Notes: generated by a model from the sequence alone, not told the origin. Positions 25,962 through 35,454 are shown, counted from the first letter of the stretch. The stretch: 64,000 bases of DNA from Carnobacterium_A antarcticum (GCF_042658365.1 NZ_JBHSQC010000004.1), one strand, 5' to 3'. A program made the numbers and translations.

Positions 25962-26052
25962 GTTATAAAACGATTATGTGTAAGTGTTTTCTTTTGAGTT
26001 TTGCAAAGGTCTTCGTTAAACTAAAGTTAACACAACTAGGAGCGTGATAACT

Positions 26053-26934
26053 ATGGTAGAAAGTTTATTAGACAGAATGCCGTTAAACAATGGATACACC
26101 ATACCAGGTCTTGGTTTAGGAACGAGTGGAATGACCGGACGAGAAGCCGAAGATGCGGTTTTTTCAGCCATTATGAAAGGGTATCGCTTAATTGACACCG
26201 CTTCTCATTACGACAACGAAGAAGATGTCGGAAGAGGAATCAACCGTGCAGTCAGTTCTGGTATCCCGCGAGACGAAATATTTGTTATCACCAAGGTTTG
26301 GAAAACGGACATGGGTCTGGAGCAAGCAACAGCCTCTTTCGAAGCGAGCTTAGAACGTTTAAATCTTGCTTATGTAGACTTGTTCTTGATTCACTGGCCT
26401 GATAAAGACGATGAAGTAAACTTAGCTACATGGCGTGCTTTAGAAGAAATTTATGAGTCCGGACGTGCACAAGCGATCGGTGTTTCCAACTTTAAACGCG
26501 GCGACTTGATTCCGCTGTTAAAAGAAGCTAAGGTCAGACCAGCAGTAAACCAATACGAAATTTACCCTGGCCATAGTGAACAAGATACCAATGACTATTG
26601 TGATAGTGAAAATATTGTATCAATAGGGTACAGTCCCATTAAAAGAGGGAAAATCAGTAAAGAAAATAAACTGATGACTTTAGCTAAAAAACACAATAAA
26701 ACGCCTGAACAAATTGCTTTGCGATGGAGTATTCAACGCGCGGTCATTCCGATTCCTAAATCAAGCGACAAAGAACACATCGCACAAAATGCTGATGTTT
26801 TTGATTTTTTCTTATCGGATGAAGACATGAATTTATTGAACAATTTGGATGCAAACCCGAAAGAAAAAAATCGTTTAAGAGACAACATGCCAGGAACGAT
26901 CGAACATAGAAATAAAGGCCACCGAAAATCTTAA
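26053..26934 (+). CDS. Aldo/keto reductase
   Basis: A 293-aa NADPH-dependent aldo/keto reductase. The catalytic tetrad is visible: Asp and Tyr in DTASHYDNEEDVGRG, Lys in VITKVWKTD, and His in FLIHWPD. The cofactor-binding IPIPKSSDKEHIAQN lies near the C-terminus. It would reduce aldehydes or ketones in the cytoplasm; the specific substrate is not evident. The start at 26053 follows AGGAG; GTG 26044 is the less likely alternative. Monocistronic, with a strong terminator. Confidence 0.9.
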   Translation: MVESLLDRMPLNNGYTIPGLGLGTSGMTGREAEDAVFSAIMKGYRLIDTASHYDNEEDVGRGINRAVSSGIPRDEIFVITKVWKTDMGLEQATASFEASLERLNLAYVDLFLIHWPDKDDEVNLATWRALEEIYESGRAQAIGVSNFKRGDLIPLLKEAKVRPAVNQYEIYPGHSEQDTNDYCDSENIVSIGYSPIKRGKISKENKLMTLAKKHNKTPEQIALRWSIQRAVIPIPKSSDKEHIAQNADVFDFFLSDEDMNLLNNLDANPKEKNRLRDNMPGTIEHRNKGHRKS

Positions 26935-26944
26935 TGAACTGTTT

Positions 26945-26977
26945 GACCAACTGACATTTTTCAGTTGGTCTTTTTTT
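26945..26977 (+). terminator. Terminator of the aldo/keto reductase gene
   Basis: GACCAACTG pairs with CAGTTGGTC, followed by seven T. Confidence 0.9.
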
Positions 26978-27067
26978 GGGGTAAAAGCGAGAAGGCAGAG
27001 ATAAAAGTACGTATATTATTTAAATTTCAACATTTGGCTATCCATATGCAATTGTTGAAATGAAAAA

Positions 27068-27096
27068 TTGATGAGAAAGTGGTATTCTCTTATTAA
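27068..27096 (+). promoter_or_regulatory. Candidate promoter of a 40-codon ORF
   Basis: TTGATG (27068-27073), 17-bp spacer and TATTAA (27091-27096), just ahead of the GAGGAG ribosome site at 27105. Confidence 0.4.
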
Positions 27097-27117
27097 TAAC
27101 AAGCGAGGAGTGATGCC

Positions 27118-27240
27118 ATGCAAAACATGCAACAAAGTTTATACTTGAACCACTGCTTATTTTTGGGTGCTCGGTACTATTTGTCGTCATTAAGCAATTT
27201 CTTGGCTTCTGATAAGCAGCTTGTAGCAAGGTATCGCTAA
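27118..27240 (+). CDS. Predicted 40-aa small protein
   Basis: The frame encodes 40 residues, starting MQNMQQSLYLNHCLFLGARY and ending KQLVARYR. It has a strong ribosome site (GCGAGGAG, 7 nt upstream) and a plausible promoter immediately before that. The middle is moderately hydrophobic and the ends polar and basic. No family is recognised. Nearly 300 nt of possible structured RNA and a strong terminator follow before any other gene, so it may be a small protein, a leader peptide, or a coding part of a dual-function RNA. Confidence 0.45.
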   Translation: MQNMQQSLYLNHCLFLGARYYLSSLSNFLASDKQLVARYR

Positions 27241-27540
27241 TAGGAACAGGGGATAAAAAAGGTTTTCGAATAAACTTTAGAACTTAAATCAAAATGTAAG
27301 GCGTACATGTAAGGACAGCGAACTCTCCGTAACAATCAGATTCGCAGAACACCGCTTAGTTTGGCAAGTTTCTATTTCTGCTGCTGATTGCTAGTTGTCT
27401 TTCGGTACTTAAATAAACTATAAGGAAACAAAAACCACGTTGTACCTTCCTTCTCATCTAGGTTATTGATCGCCAAACTAACAATAGATGAATAAGCTAT
27501 TCCTCGCATCAAAAAAAACTCAATACTATAGGCCCTCTAC
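27241..27540 (+). ncRNA. Candidate structured RNA / long 3' untranslated region
   Basis: There is no credible ORF between the 40-codon gene and the terminator at 27541. Long-range complementarity exists: TTAGTTTGGC (27356-27365) with GCCAAACTAA (27472-27481), AACAATCAG with CTGATTG, GCGAA with TTCGC, and GGTAC with GTACC. I could not match it to tmRNA, 6S, SRP or RNase P RNA. It may be a free sRNA or the tail of the small-ORF transcript. Confidence 0.3.
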
Positions 27541-27576
27541 AAGCCGACTGGACACTCCCATGCCAGCGGCTTTTTT
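27541..27576 (+). terminator. Strong terminator not following any large gene
   Basis: AAGCCGACTGG pairs with CCAGCGGCTT, followed by six T. The nearest upstream ORF is the 40-codon one, 300 bp away. Confidence 0.85.
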
Positions 27577-27692
27577 GTGAGGTATAAAAAAAGATGTGTA
27601 AGCGTTTTATATAACGTAGCGTTTTTTATCAGTAATGGTATACTAAGAGAAAGGTAGTTGATTGAACGAAGAGCAGGAGAGGGAGAGAACTC

Positions 27693-29195
27693 ATGATAAA
27701 TAACTTATTGGATACTTCCAGTGCTAGAAGGCTGCAGTTATTAGAAGTATTAGTGGCTGAGGATGAATGGTGGACGATCGAAGAGCTTTCTTATAAACTG
27801 AGGTGTTCTGTCGGAACGATCAGAGCTGATATTCAATACTACAACAGTCTATTAAGTGGCGATGCATTTATCGAAACGTCTAAACAACATGGAATCAAAC
27901 TTACCACGGTAGATTCGTTTCAAATGGAAAGTGTTTACCGCAAAGTAATGGAAGGATGTCTAAATTTTCAAATCATCGATAAGCTATTTGAACTGGACAT
28001 TCCCAGTATAGAAGATCTTGCGGAATTGCTGTATACAAGTGCTTCTTCGATCATTAGAAGTTTAAAACAAATCAACGTTTTTTTAGGAGCATATGATCTC
28101 GCAATTCAGTCTAAACCTGTGAAAATCATAGGGACTGAAAAACAAATTCGATATTTTTTTAGTATTTTTCTTTGGGATTATTATTCTGCTTCTTTTGATG
28201 AATTTCATCACCACTTGTTAGATACCGCCCAAACTTACATCGAGTTACTGCCCAAAAATGTCAATACTCCTAATTTCTCCGAAATTGCTCAAGGTAAAGT
28301 CGCTTTATGGCTCGTTATCTGTTTAGAAAGAATTGAGCAAGGTTACTTTATAGACCATGAATACGAGATATTTCCTTTTAAAGTATCAAAAAAAGAACCG
28401 TTATTTGATTTGTTGCAAAAAGACCTTTCTTTTACTATTCCTTTGGAAGACCAAAACTTTATGACCTATCTTTATCAGAATAAAGATGGTCCGCTAGACA
28501 AAACTTATCTAGCTGAAAATTCAAGAGTAGTTGGTCTATTCCAGGAAATCTTAGCTTTTATTGAAGCACTCAAAAAACAAACAGGTTATACTTTAGAAAA
28601 TCAGTCTTGTTTTATTACCAATTTGATCCGCCATTATTTTTATAGAAGTTTATTTAAAGGACCAGGACATATTTTAATTGATCGAGTTGAAAGAAACGGT
28701 AAAGCCTTAGAAAGAAATTTTGATAAATTTACAAAAGCAGTCCGAGAAACTTTAGCAGCTAGCCCATCTAACAACTGGGTGGAAAAAATGCGTGAAAATG
28801 AAAACGACTTAATCTTTACGCTGATCACTTTTTGGACAGGATTGACGCAGCAAGTTGCACAAGAAAAAGAAAAAGTCCAAGTCGTTGTGGTTTCTCAATA
28901 CGGTTTGCAGCACGAATTGTTTTTGGCCGATATGCTGAGAATCCGCTTTTCTTTAGAATTAAAGTGCTATACCCTTTCAGAACAAAAACATTTAGGCGAA
29001 AATATTCAACTTATGCTGACAGATTGTCAAATTGAATTGATGAAACAATGGGTGGATCCTGCGGTAAAAGTTTTAAGCATCGAATCTATTCCTAGTAACC
29101 GAAATTGGAAAAAAATTCGACAAGTGATCAACGAAATCCAACTAAATGGGTTTCAAATCGCTCAATCACCAAATTTATCCTTAAAGAACAACTAA
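27693..29195 (+). CDS. Mga/AtxA-like HTH transcriptional regulator
   Basis: A 500-aa regulator with an N-terminal winged HTH (about residues 15-70, WWTIEELSYKLRCSVGTIRADI). A second Mga-type HTH follows (about 105-165, IPSIEDLAELLYTSASSIIRS). The central part is PRD-like, and the C-terminal portion resembles an EIIB-like domain (VVVVSQYGLQHELFLADML). Proteins of this layout control virulence or sugar-responsive genes and can be phosphorylated by the PTS. The ATG at 27693 lies after GGAGAGGGAG. No adjacent target gene is evident; the oxidoreductase 150 bp downstream is a candidate. Confidence 0.8.
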   Translation: MINNLLDTSSARRLQLLEVLVAEDEWWTIEELSYKLRCSVGTIRADIQYYNSLLSGDAFIETSKQHGIKLTTVDSFQMESVYRKVMEGCLNFQIIDKLFELDIPSIEDLAELLYTSASSIIRSLKQINVFLGAYDLAIQSKPVKIIGTEKQIRYFFSIFLWDYYSASFDEFHHHLLDTAQTYIELLPKNVNTPNFSEIAQGKVALWLVICLERIEQGYFIDHEYEIFPFKVSKKEPLFDLLQKDLSFTIPLEDQNFMTYLYQNKDGPLDKTYLAENSRVVGLFQEILAFIEALKKQTGYTLENQSCFITNLIRHYFYRSLFKGPGHILIDRVERNGKALERNFDKFTKAVRETLAASPSNNWVEKMRENENDLIFTLITFWTGLTQQVAQEKEKVQVVVVSQYGLQHELFLADMLRIRFSLELKCYTLSEQKHLGENIQLMLTDCQIELMKQWVDPAVKVLSIESIPSNRNWKKIRQVINEIQLNGFQIAQSPNLSLKNN

Positions 29196-29344
29196 TTTTT
29201 CAAAATAAAGACACTTTCTTTTCAGGCTTGCAAAAGTTTGTTATGATAGAGATGAAAAAAGCGGTTTCTATCTTTTGTAAACAGAGGATAAGAGCGGCAG
29301 TTTTTAAAAACCTATAGATGATGAATCTAGGCGGAGGGATTAGT

Positions 29345-30349
29345 ATGGTATTACGTTTAGGAATTATTGGAACAAACTGGATTACCAATCAATTTGTGGA
29401 TGCAGCAGTTGAAACAGGTGAGTATGAAATGGTAGGAGTCTATTCACGAACAGTGGATAAAGCTAAGTCATTTGGAGAACCATATGGCGCGACTGTTTTT
29501 GAAACAGATTTGGAAACCTACGCTCAACATCCTGAATTAGATGTGATCTACGTAGCTTCACCGAATAGCCTACACTTTGAACAAGCATTGACCTTAATGA
29601 AAGCCGGCAAACACGTCATTGTTGAAAAGCCAATGTTTTCGAATCCGAAAGAATGGGAAACAGCAGTGAAAATCGCTAAAGACAACAATGTGTTTTTATT
29701 TGAAGCTGCCCGTCATATTCATGAAGAAAACTTTAATATTGTAAAAGAAGAAATAAAAAATATTGAAAACTTACAAGGCGCTAACTTTACGTATATGAAA
29801 TATTCTTCGCGTTACAGCCAAGTATTAGCAGGCCACGAGCCGAACATCTTCTCTTTGAAGTTTTCTGGCGGAGCATTATCAGATTTAGGCGTTTACCCTA
29901 TTTACGCCGCGCTTTCATGGTTTGGCGTACCAAAATCAAGCCACTACTTCTGCACGAAAATTGCTACCGGAGTGGACGGCAAAGGAACGGTTATCTTGCG
30001 TTACGATACCTTCGATGTGACGATCAATACAGGGAAAATCGCTAATTCGTATTTGCCTTCTGAAATCTATGGGTTAAACAAAACCCTTTCCATGGACAGC
30101 GTCAGCGGAATAACGACCGTTGAAATCATTGACCGCAAAACAGATCTAAAAGAAAACATTGCTCAAACCAGTGTTGCTAATCCAATGATCGAAGAAGTTC
30201 TAGCTTTTGCTCATGTATTGAATCATCCAACAGATGAAGAGGCATTAAAAAATTATCAAGAATGGCAAGAACTAAGCGGACAAGTGAACCAAATTTTAAT
30301 GGATTTACGTAAAGATGCCGATATTGTATTTGAAGCCGACAATCGTTAA
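29345..30349 (+). CDS. Gfo/Idh/MocA-family oxidoreductase
   Basis: A 334-aa NAD(P)-dependent dehydrogenase. The Rossmann motif LGIIGTNWITNQF is at the N-terminus, VEKPMFSN carries the conserved EKP, and the C-terminal alpha/beta domain is typical. Substrates of the family are sugars, inositols or their derivatives; none can be assigned. The start at 29345 follows a strong GGAGG; a longer frame from 29318 overlaps that site. Monocistronic or weakly linked to the Mga-like regulator upstream. A near-perfect terminator follows. Confidence 0.88.
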   Translation: MVLRLGIIGTNWITNQFVDAAVETGEYEMVGVYSRTVDKAKSFGEPYGATVFETDLETYAQHPELDVIYVASPNSLHFEQALTLMKAGKHVIVEKPMFSNPKEWETAVKIAKDNNVFLFEAARHIHEENFNIVKEEIKNIENLQGANFTYMKYSSRYSQVLAGHEPNIFSLKFSGGALSDLGVYPIYAALSWFGVPKSSHYFCTKIATGVDGKGTVILRYDTFDVTINTGKIANSYLPSEIYGLNKTLSMDSVSGITTVEIIDRKTDLKENIAQTSVANPMIEEVLAFAHVLNHPTDEEALKNYQEWQELSGQVNQILMDLRKDADIVFEADNR

Positions 30350-30360
30350 AGATTCGCTAA

Positions 30361-30408
30361 AAAAAAAGTAAGGCAAAAATGACGAAATCATTTTTGCCTT
30401 ACTTTTTT
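30361..30408 (+). terminator. Terminator of the oxidoreductase gene
   Basis: AAGTAAGGCAAAAATGA pairs perfectly with TCATTTTTGCCTTACTT, followed by T. Confidence 0.92.
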
Positions 30409-30821
30409 GTTTGGAACAGCTTTTTTGGGTCGATAGTGGACGGGTTACAGTGTTAGTGTTAAATAGAGCCTACCTATCTAACAACTAAGCCGAGAAACAC
30501 TTACTGATTAGCCATTAAAATGAATTTGCGTGACCAAGTTAGTTGTTGGTTGTTCGGAAAATTTTCGAAACCGAAAATTTCACTGCCTATAGTTGAATAG
30601 AAAAAATGAGAGGAACTGGATATAGTATTTAGTAGGATAGGAAAAATAACCCTTACTATAAGGATTAGGAATAAAAAGGAATCCTCTCTTCTTATTCCCT
30701 TTACTGAAAATAGTTTAACGCTAACAACTTTTTCAAGAACCTTTTGATTTAAGTCTTTTTTTGGTATGATAGTCAATGACGAGATGATTATTAGAGGCAC
30801 GAAGAAACGAGGAACGCATAA
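30409..30821. other. Long leader region of the DEAD-box helicase gene
   Basis: No gene is supported. TATGAT at about 30764 with TTTGAT 16 bp upstream could be the helicase promoter. GAGAGGAA near 30610 and GGAATCCTCTC near 30683 are complementary, and AATTTTCG...CGAAAATT forms a small hairpin near 30560. I see no known riboswitch. Confidence 0.35.
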
Positions 30822-32132
30822 ATGAATGACAAAATAGCACCTGCATTACAACAGTATTGGAAAGAATTGGACTATACGACACCATCTGCCATTCAAAATA
30901 AAGTATATGAACCTATGAAAGCTGGAAAAGACGTCGTTGGGATTTCACCAACTGGAACAGGGAAAACAGTAGCCTATACGCTGCCAGCTTTAGAACAAGT
31001 GGAGCCAAAAGGCGGCGTACAAGTTCTCATTTTAGCTCCTTCACAAGAATTAGCTGTGCAAGTTGCAGCCGTTGTTCAAGAATGGAGCAAACAACTGGGT
31101 CTATCTGTCCAAACATTGATTGGCGGAGCGAATAAAGTTCGCCAAATTGAAAAGTTAAAAGAAAAACCGGAAGTAATCGTTGGTACACCTGGTCGGATTC
31201 TTGAAATTGCAGAAACAAAAAAATTGAAACTGCATCAAGTCAAGACGGTTATTCTAGATGAAGCGGATCAATTGCTGCAACAAGATCAATTGAGTACTGT
31301 CCGCAATGTAATTGGGAAATTGCCGGGTGATCGCCAAATGGCTTTCTTTTCAGCAACCAGCAATGAGTTGATGGAAGACTTGCCTAAATGGTTCAATGTT
31401 GACCCAGAGTGGATCGATGCTACTGAAGAAGACGAATCTAAAGGCGAAGTGCTGCATGCATATATTGAAACACCGACCCGTAAACGGGTAGAGATTTTAC
31501 GCCGCTTAACACATATGGAAGGATTCAGTGGGCTGGTATTCGTAAACAACGTAGCTAATTTAACCTTGGCTTTTGAAAAATTACAATACGAAGGAATCTC
31601 GGTCACTGTTTTGCATTCTGAAAAATACAAAACAGAACGTCAGCATGCGCTGCAGCAGTTTCGTGACGGCAAAGTTAAATTATTGTTGACGACAGATGTC
31701 GCTTCACGTGGTTTAGACATTCGCGGGTTGCCTTACGTTATTCAATACGATTTGCCGTTAAATAAAGAAAGTTACATTCACCGTTCTGGACGTACTGCGC
31801 GTATGGGACAGTCTGGAACTGTTTTGACCTTAGTGAATGGCCGTGAATTGCGAGAATTCAAAAAAATCATTTCGCCGTTGGAACTGCCGTTAACGCCATT
31901 GTATCTTTATGGTGGAGAACTGGTTTTGGAACGTCCGGAAAGCGAAGAAACAGAAGGTACTAGCCCTGATAGTAAAGCAAAAACAAAAACGAAACCGAAA
32001 ACAAAGGAAAAGTCAAAAACAGAGCCGCTGAAAAAACCAGCAGCCGAATCAGCTGAACCTATTAAGAAAAAGAAAAAAGGGCGTAAAAAAATAGATAAAA
32101 ATAAAGGCGCTCGTAAAAAGAACAAGCTATAA
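30822..32132 (+). CDS. DEAD-box RNA helicase
   Basis: The 436-aa protein has the full set of motifs: SPTGTGKTVAY (I), PSQELAVQ (Ia), VGTPGRI (Ib), LDEADQL (II), FFSATS (III), TTDVASRGLDI (V) and HRSGRTARMG (VI). A Lys-rich tail (about 365-436) follows, typical of RNA-binding extensions. It unwinds structured RNA and probably helps ribosome assembly or mRNA decay, often in the cold; it resembles the CshB group but I do not assign a symbol. Start ATG 30822 follows GAGGAA. Monocistronic. Confidence 0.92.
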   Translation: MNDKIAPALQQYWKELDYTTPSAIQNKVYEPMKAGKDVVGISPTGTGKTVAYTLPALEQVEPKGGVQVLILAPSQELAVQVAAVVQEWSKQLGLSVQTLIGGANKVRQIEKLKEKPEVIVGTPGRILEIAETKKLKLHQVKTVILDEADQLLQQDQLSTVRNVIGKLPGDRQMAFFSATSNELMEDLPKWFNVDPEWIDATEEDESKGEVLHAYIETPTRKRVEILRRLTHMEGFSGLVFVNNVANLTLAFEKLQYEGISVTVLHSEKYKTERQHALQQFRDGKVKLLLTTDVASRGLDIRGLPYVIQYDLPLNKESYIHRSGRTARMGQSGTVLTLVNGRELREFKKIISPLELPLTPLYLYGGELVLERPESEETEGTSPDSKAKTKTKPKTKEKSKTEPLKKPAAESAEPIKKKKKGRKKIDKNKGARKKNKL

Positions 32133-32171
32133 ACAATAAAACTTACAGATGCTTCATAACTAAACAGCAAT

Positions 32172-32200
32172 AAAAATGGCGGATTTTTTCCGCTATTTTT
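32172..32200 (+). terminator. Terminator of the helicase gene
   Basis: AAAATGGCGG pairs with CCGCTATTTTT; stem short but T-rich. Confidence 0.65.
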
Positions 32201-32240
32201 GAATAAATGAAAGTATCCGTTTTCAACAAGGAGGAGTAGG

Positions 32241-34931
32241 ATGCTGTCTCGTAAAAAAGATATTTTAACGTATATAGAAAACCATTCAGAAAAACTATCG
32301 GCTCAAGATATAGCAGATGCACTAGAATTGGATCGTGCAAATGTCAGCCGCTATTTAAACGAATTGTATAAAGAAGACCAAATTGAAAAAATAAAAGGAC
32401 GTCCGGTGTTGTATCGAAGCAAAGCACACAAACATCCTTTACCGCTTGAAGGAAAAAACGGCAAAGCTTTTGGACAGTTGATTGGACACGATGCCTCTTT
32501 AAAAGTCATGATCCAACAAGCCAAAGCTGCCGTATTATACCCGCCGCGAGGGCTGCACACCATTATTTTTGGAAAAACTGGGACTGGGAAATCCTTATTT
32601 GCTGAGTGCATGTATCAATTTGCCTTGGAATCGCAAGCTTTATCAGCTGATGCGCCTTTTGTATCGTTTAACTGTGCAGATTATGCTCAAAACCCGCAAT
32701 TGTTATTTGGTCATATTTTTGGAGTCAAAAAAGGATCATATACAGGAGCAACGGAAGATCGGGCTGGATTGATTCATCAAGCAGACGGAGGAATATTGTT
32801 TCTTGATGAAATCCATCGTCTGCCGCCGGAAGGGCAAGAAATGTTGTTTACGTTTATCGATAAAGGCGTTTACCGGCCTTTAGGCGAAAGCAATGAAACC
32901 CATACCGCTAGTGTTCAAATCATAGGAGCGACGACTGAAAGTTCTGAAGTTTTATTGGCAACGTTTAACCGTCGGATTCCGATGACCATCACTTTGCCGC
33001 CTTTATCCGAGCGAACGATTGAAGAACGCTACGAGTTGGTGGAAACGTTCTTGCACCAAGAGGCGCAACGCTTGAATCAAAAAATCGTAGCCGAACGCGA
33101 AGTGCTGCTAGCTTTCATGCTGTATCCGGCAGAAGCCAATATTGGGCAAGTCCAACGTGATTTGAAACTGGTTTGCGCGAAAGCTTTTTTACATTACCGC
33201 ACACATGAAACCGATCATTTAAGCATTACTCAACAAGATTTGCCGCTAGTCGTTCAAAAAGGGCTGTTGTTAGTCAAGGAAGCACCCGAACGTTTGGAAC
33301 GATTAGTTGATCGGCATAAAAGCCATTTTACTTATGTCCCAACCAGCCAAAAAACGTCAATTAATCAAGATCCGGTCTCAGATATGAGTGTTTACAATGC
33401 GATTGAAGAACGAGTGGACGAAGCCTTAGAAAAAGGAATGTTGGAAGACGTTGACTTAGAAGGCTTTATCCAAAACAATATGACACAATACTTCAGTGAA
33501 TACGTGGAGCAATTATCATTATCGGATATTCACCAAGAGTTGATTCCAGCTGACATCCGCACTTTGACCGATATTTTATACGATTTTGCAGCAGAGCGGT
33601 TGGAGCGAACCTACCATACCAAATCACGATTCGCCTTTGCATTGCATTTGCAAAGTACGTTTGAACGCATCAAAGAAGGACGTCCGATCGTTCATCCAGA
33701 TTTAAATGGGGTTCGTAAAAACTATTCTAAAGAATTTCAAGTTGCTATTGATTTATCCGCTATTATTGAAGAACGCCTGGCAATTGAGATTCCTTTTGAC
33801 GAAATCGGCTTTATTACCATGTTTTTGACATTGGATGTCGAAGAACCGACGCAGCCCCTTACTCAACAAGTTGGTGTGATGGTCTTGATGCATGGCAGAT
33901 CAACAGCCAGCAGTATGTTGGAAACGGTGCAAGAGTTGCTGGATACAACAGTGGGCGTAGCTTTGAACATGCCGTTAACCATGAAAGTCAATGAGATGTA
34001 TGAAAGAGTACGCCAAACCATTGCGGTTGATCAAGAAAGCTATGAACAAGGACTGCTGGTTTTGACCGATATGGGGTCTTTGAACGCCTTTGGAGATATG
34101 CTTGCTGAAGAACTAGGTCTAACCGTTCGGACGCTCTCAATGGTCAGTACGCCGGTTGTGTTGGAAGCCGTTCGAATGGCCAGCGTCGGAAGATCGCTAG
34201 AAGACATTTATCAAAGCTGCCAAATGACGATTGGAAACAGCGCTCCTAAAAGTTCGCCTATAGTTCCCGATAAACCTCAAGCGATCGTAGTCGCTTGTTT
34301 TACCGGAGAAGGGGTCGCCAAAAAATTAGAAAAACGATTAGCTTCTGTTATCGATTCAGAGACCGCAGAAATTATTCCGCTGCAATTTTTACAGGCCGAA
34401 GATTTTAAAAAGCGCATCGATCAATTGAGCAAACAGTACAGCATTAAAGCCATTATCGGAACGGTGCCCATAGAGCATCAAAACATTCCTTACTTTTCAG
34501 CTTATGATGCCTTTGATGATGAGAAAATGGATTTGATCAAAAAACATTTAGAAGAAGAAATCCCTATTGAACAAATAAGCCAATCGTTAACAGGTACGTT
34601 AAAACAAGTGGGTTCGGTGAAAGACTTGATTTTGCGTCTGCAAAAGATACTCCAACAATTGGAAATTGAATTGAGCGTGGGAATACCTGCTGGTGTGAAA
34701 ACCGGAATGGTGTTGCATCTGGCTTTTTTATGCGAAAGCTTAAAAACAAATGCGTATTCGCGTTCGTTTCCTAATTCAGAAGCTTATGAAAAACAACACC
34801 GGTTGGAATTGAATGCCGTTGAAACCGTGCTGATGCCGTTAGAAAAGCACTATAACATAAGCATTCCTAAAGACGAACTGGCTTATATTGTCCAAATGAT
34901 CGTAGAAAATCAGCTAAAACTAAAATCTTGA
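32241..34931 (+). CDS. LevR/CelR-family sigma-54-dependent PTS regulator
   Basis: An 896-aa activator. Order: N-terminal winged HTH (about 5-60, SAQDIADALELDRANVSRYL); sigma-54 AAA+ domain (about 75-320) with Walker A FGKTGTGKSLFAE, the sigma-54 contact loop GSYTGATEDRAG (GAFTGA variant) and Walker B GGILFLDEIHRL; PRD1 (about 430-540); EIIA-mannose-type domain (about 545-670, MVLMHGRSTASSM with the His); an EIIB-like segment; and PRD2 near the C-terminus. It should open sigma-54 promoters when its PRDs are phosphorylated suitably by the PTS. The start follows AAGGAGG. The -24/-12 promoter and a repeated site lie directly after its terminator, so the EIIB-EIIA pair is the obvious target. Confidence 0.92.
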   Translation: MLSRKKDILTYIENHSEKLSAQDIADALELDRANVSRYLNELYKEDQIEKIKGRPVLYRSKAHKHPLPLEGKNGKAFGQLIGHDASLKVMIQQAKAAVLYPPRGLHTIIFGKTGTGKSLFAECMYQFALESQALSADAPFVSFNCADYAQNPQLLFGHIFGVKKGSYTGATEDRAGLIHQADGGILFLDEIHRLPPEGQEMLFTFIDKGVYRPLGESNETHTASVQIIGATTESSEVLLATFNRRIPMTITLPPLSERTIEERYELVETFLHQEAQRLNQKIVAEREVLLAFMLYPAEANIGQVQRDLKLVCAKAFLHYRTHETDHLSITQQDLPLVVQKGLLLVKEAPERLERLVDRHKSHFTYVPTSQKTSINQDPVSDMSVYNAIEERVDEALEKGMLEDVDLEGFIQNNMTQYFSEYVEQLSLSDIHQELIPADIRTLTDILYDFAAERLERTYHTKSRFAFALHLQSTFERIKEGRPIVHPDLNGVRKNYSKEFQVAIDLSAIIEERLAIEIPFDEIGFITMFLTLDVEEPTQPLTQQVGVMVLMHGRSTASSMLETVQELLDTTVGVALNMPLTMKVNEMYERVRQTIAVDQESYEQGLLVLTDMGSLNAFGDMLAEELGLTVRTLSMVSTPVVLEAVRMASVGRSLEDIYQSCQMTIGNSAPKSSPIVPDKPQAIVVACFTGEGVAKKLEKRLASVIDSETAEIIPLQFLQAEDFKKRIDQLSKQYSIKAIIGTVPIEHQNIPYFSAYDAFDDEKMDLIKKHLEEEIPIEQISQSLTGTLKQVGSVKDLILRLQKILQQLEIELSVGIPAGVKTGMVLHLAFLCESLKTNAYSRSFPNSEAYEKQHRLELNAVETVLMPLEKHYNISIPKDELAYIVQMIVENQLKLKS

Positions 34932-34935
34932 ATTT

Positions 34936-34969
34936 AAAAGCAGCTGCCCTTAAAAGCAGTTGCTTTTTT
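34936..34969 (+). terminator. Terminator of the LevR-type regulator gene
   Basis: AAAAGCAGCTGC pairs with GCAGTTGCTTTT; T-rich tail. Confidence 0.8.
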
Positions 34970-34975
34970 AGTTGT

Positions 34976-35021
34976 TTTACACAGATAAACGTAGTGTGTA
35001 ACTTTTTAAGTTAGTGTGTAA
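34976..35021 (+). promoter_or_regulatory. Candidate upstream activator sequences for the sigma-54 activator
   Basis: TAGTGTGTAA is repeated at 34992-35001 and 35012-35021, 20 bp apart (about two turns). An inverted TTTACACA at 34976-34984 precedes them. They lie 55-100 bp upstream of the -24/-12 promoter, the usual place for enhancer sites. Confidence 0.6.
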
Positions 35022-35036
35022 ATCATTTGGACAGAT

Positions 35037-35050
35037 AGAAAGCGTTAACA
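35037..35050. promoter_or_regulatory. Probable cre site (CcpA)
   Basis: AGAAAGCGTTAACA matches the consensus TGWAANCGNTNWCA with one mismatch at the first base. It sits between the activator sites and the sigma-54 promoter, so carbon catabolite repression is likely. Confidence 0.6.
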
Positions 35051-35075
35051 GACAACGTTTTCATTAAATTGAAAG

Positions 35076-35092
35076 TTGGCACGGAACTTGCA
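35076..35092 (+). promoter_or_regulatory. Sigma-54 (RpoN) -24/-12 promoter
   Basis: TTGGCACGGAACTTGCA matches the consensus TTGGCACG-N4-TTGCA, with GG at 35078-35079 and GC at 35090-35091. It precedes the EIIB gene by about 45 bp. Confidence 0.93.
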
Positions 35093-35136
35093 TTATATAA
35101 AGTGTAGCAACAAATAAACTAGATGGAGTGATTATA

Positions 35137-35454
35137 ATGGCAGACAAAACAATTATGTTAGTATGTTCAGCAGGTATGAGTACAAGTTTATTGGTAACCA
35201 AAATGATGAAAGCAGCAGAAGCAAGAGGCTTAGACGCAGACATCTTCGCCGTTTCAGCAGCGGAAGCCGATCATAACTTAGGTTCAAAAGAGATTGATGT
35301 CTTATTATTAGGACCGCAAGTTCGTTTCATGAAATCTCAATTCGAGAAAAAATTAGCCGGTAAAGATATTCCATTAGAAGTCATCAATATGCAAGACTAC
35401 GGTATGATGAACGGTGAAAACGTGTTAAACCAAGCTTTAACACTCATTAAATAA
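35137..35454 (+). CDS. PTS lactose/cellobiose-family EIIB component
   Basis: A 105-aa cytoplasmic EIIB. The phosphorylated Cys lies in the loop IMLVCSAGMSTSLL (about residue 10), the signature of the lactose/cellobiose (chitobiose) family. It takes phosphate from EIIA and passes it to sugar bound by a membrane EIIC. The start at 35137 follows TGGAG; an in-frame GTG at 35128 overlaps that region. It is transcribed from the sigma-54 promoter at 35076 with the EIIA gene 30 bp downstream. No EIIC gene is linked. Confidence 0.92.
   Translation: MADKTIMLVCSAGMSTSLLVTKMMKAAEARGLDADIFAVSAAEADHNLGSKEIDVLLLGPQVRFMKSQFEKKLAGKDIPLEVINMQDYGMMNGENVLNQALTLIK

Noticed and set aside
27424..27450. T-box-like sequence on the minus strand (GGTACAACGTGG)
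   Set aside because: Matches the T-box core poorly, and no minus-strand gene follows it.
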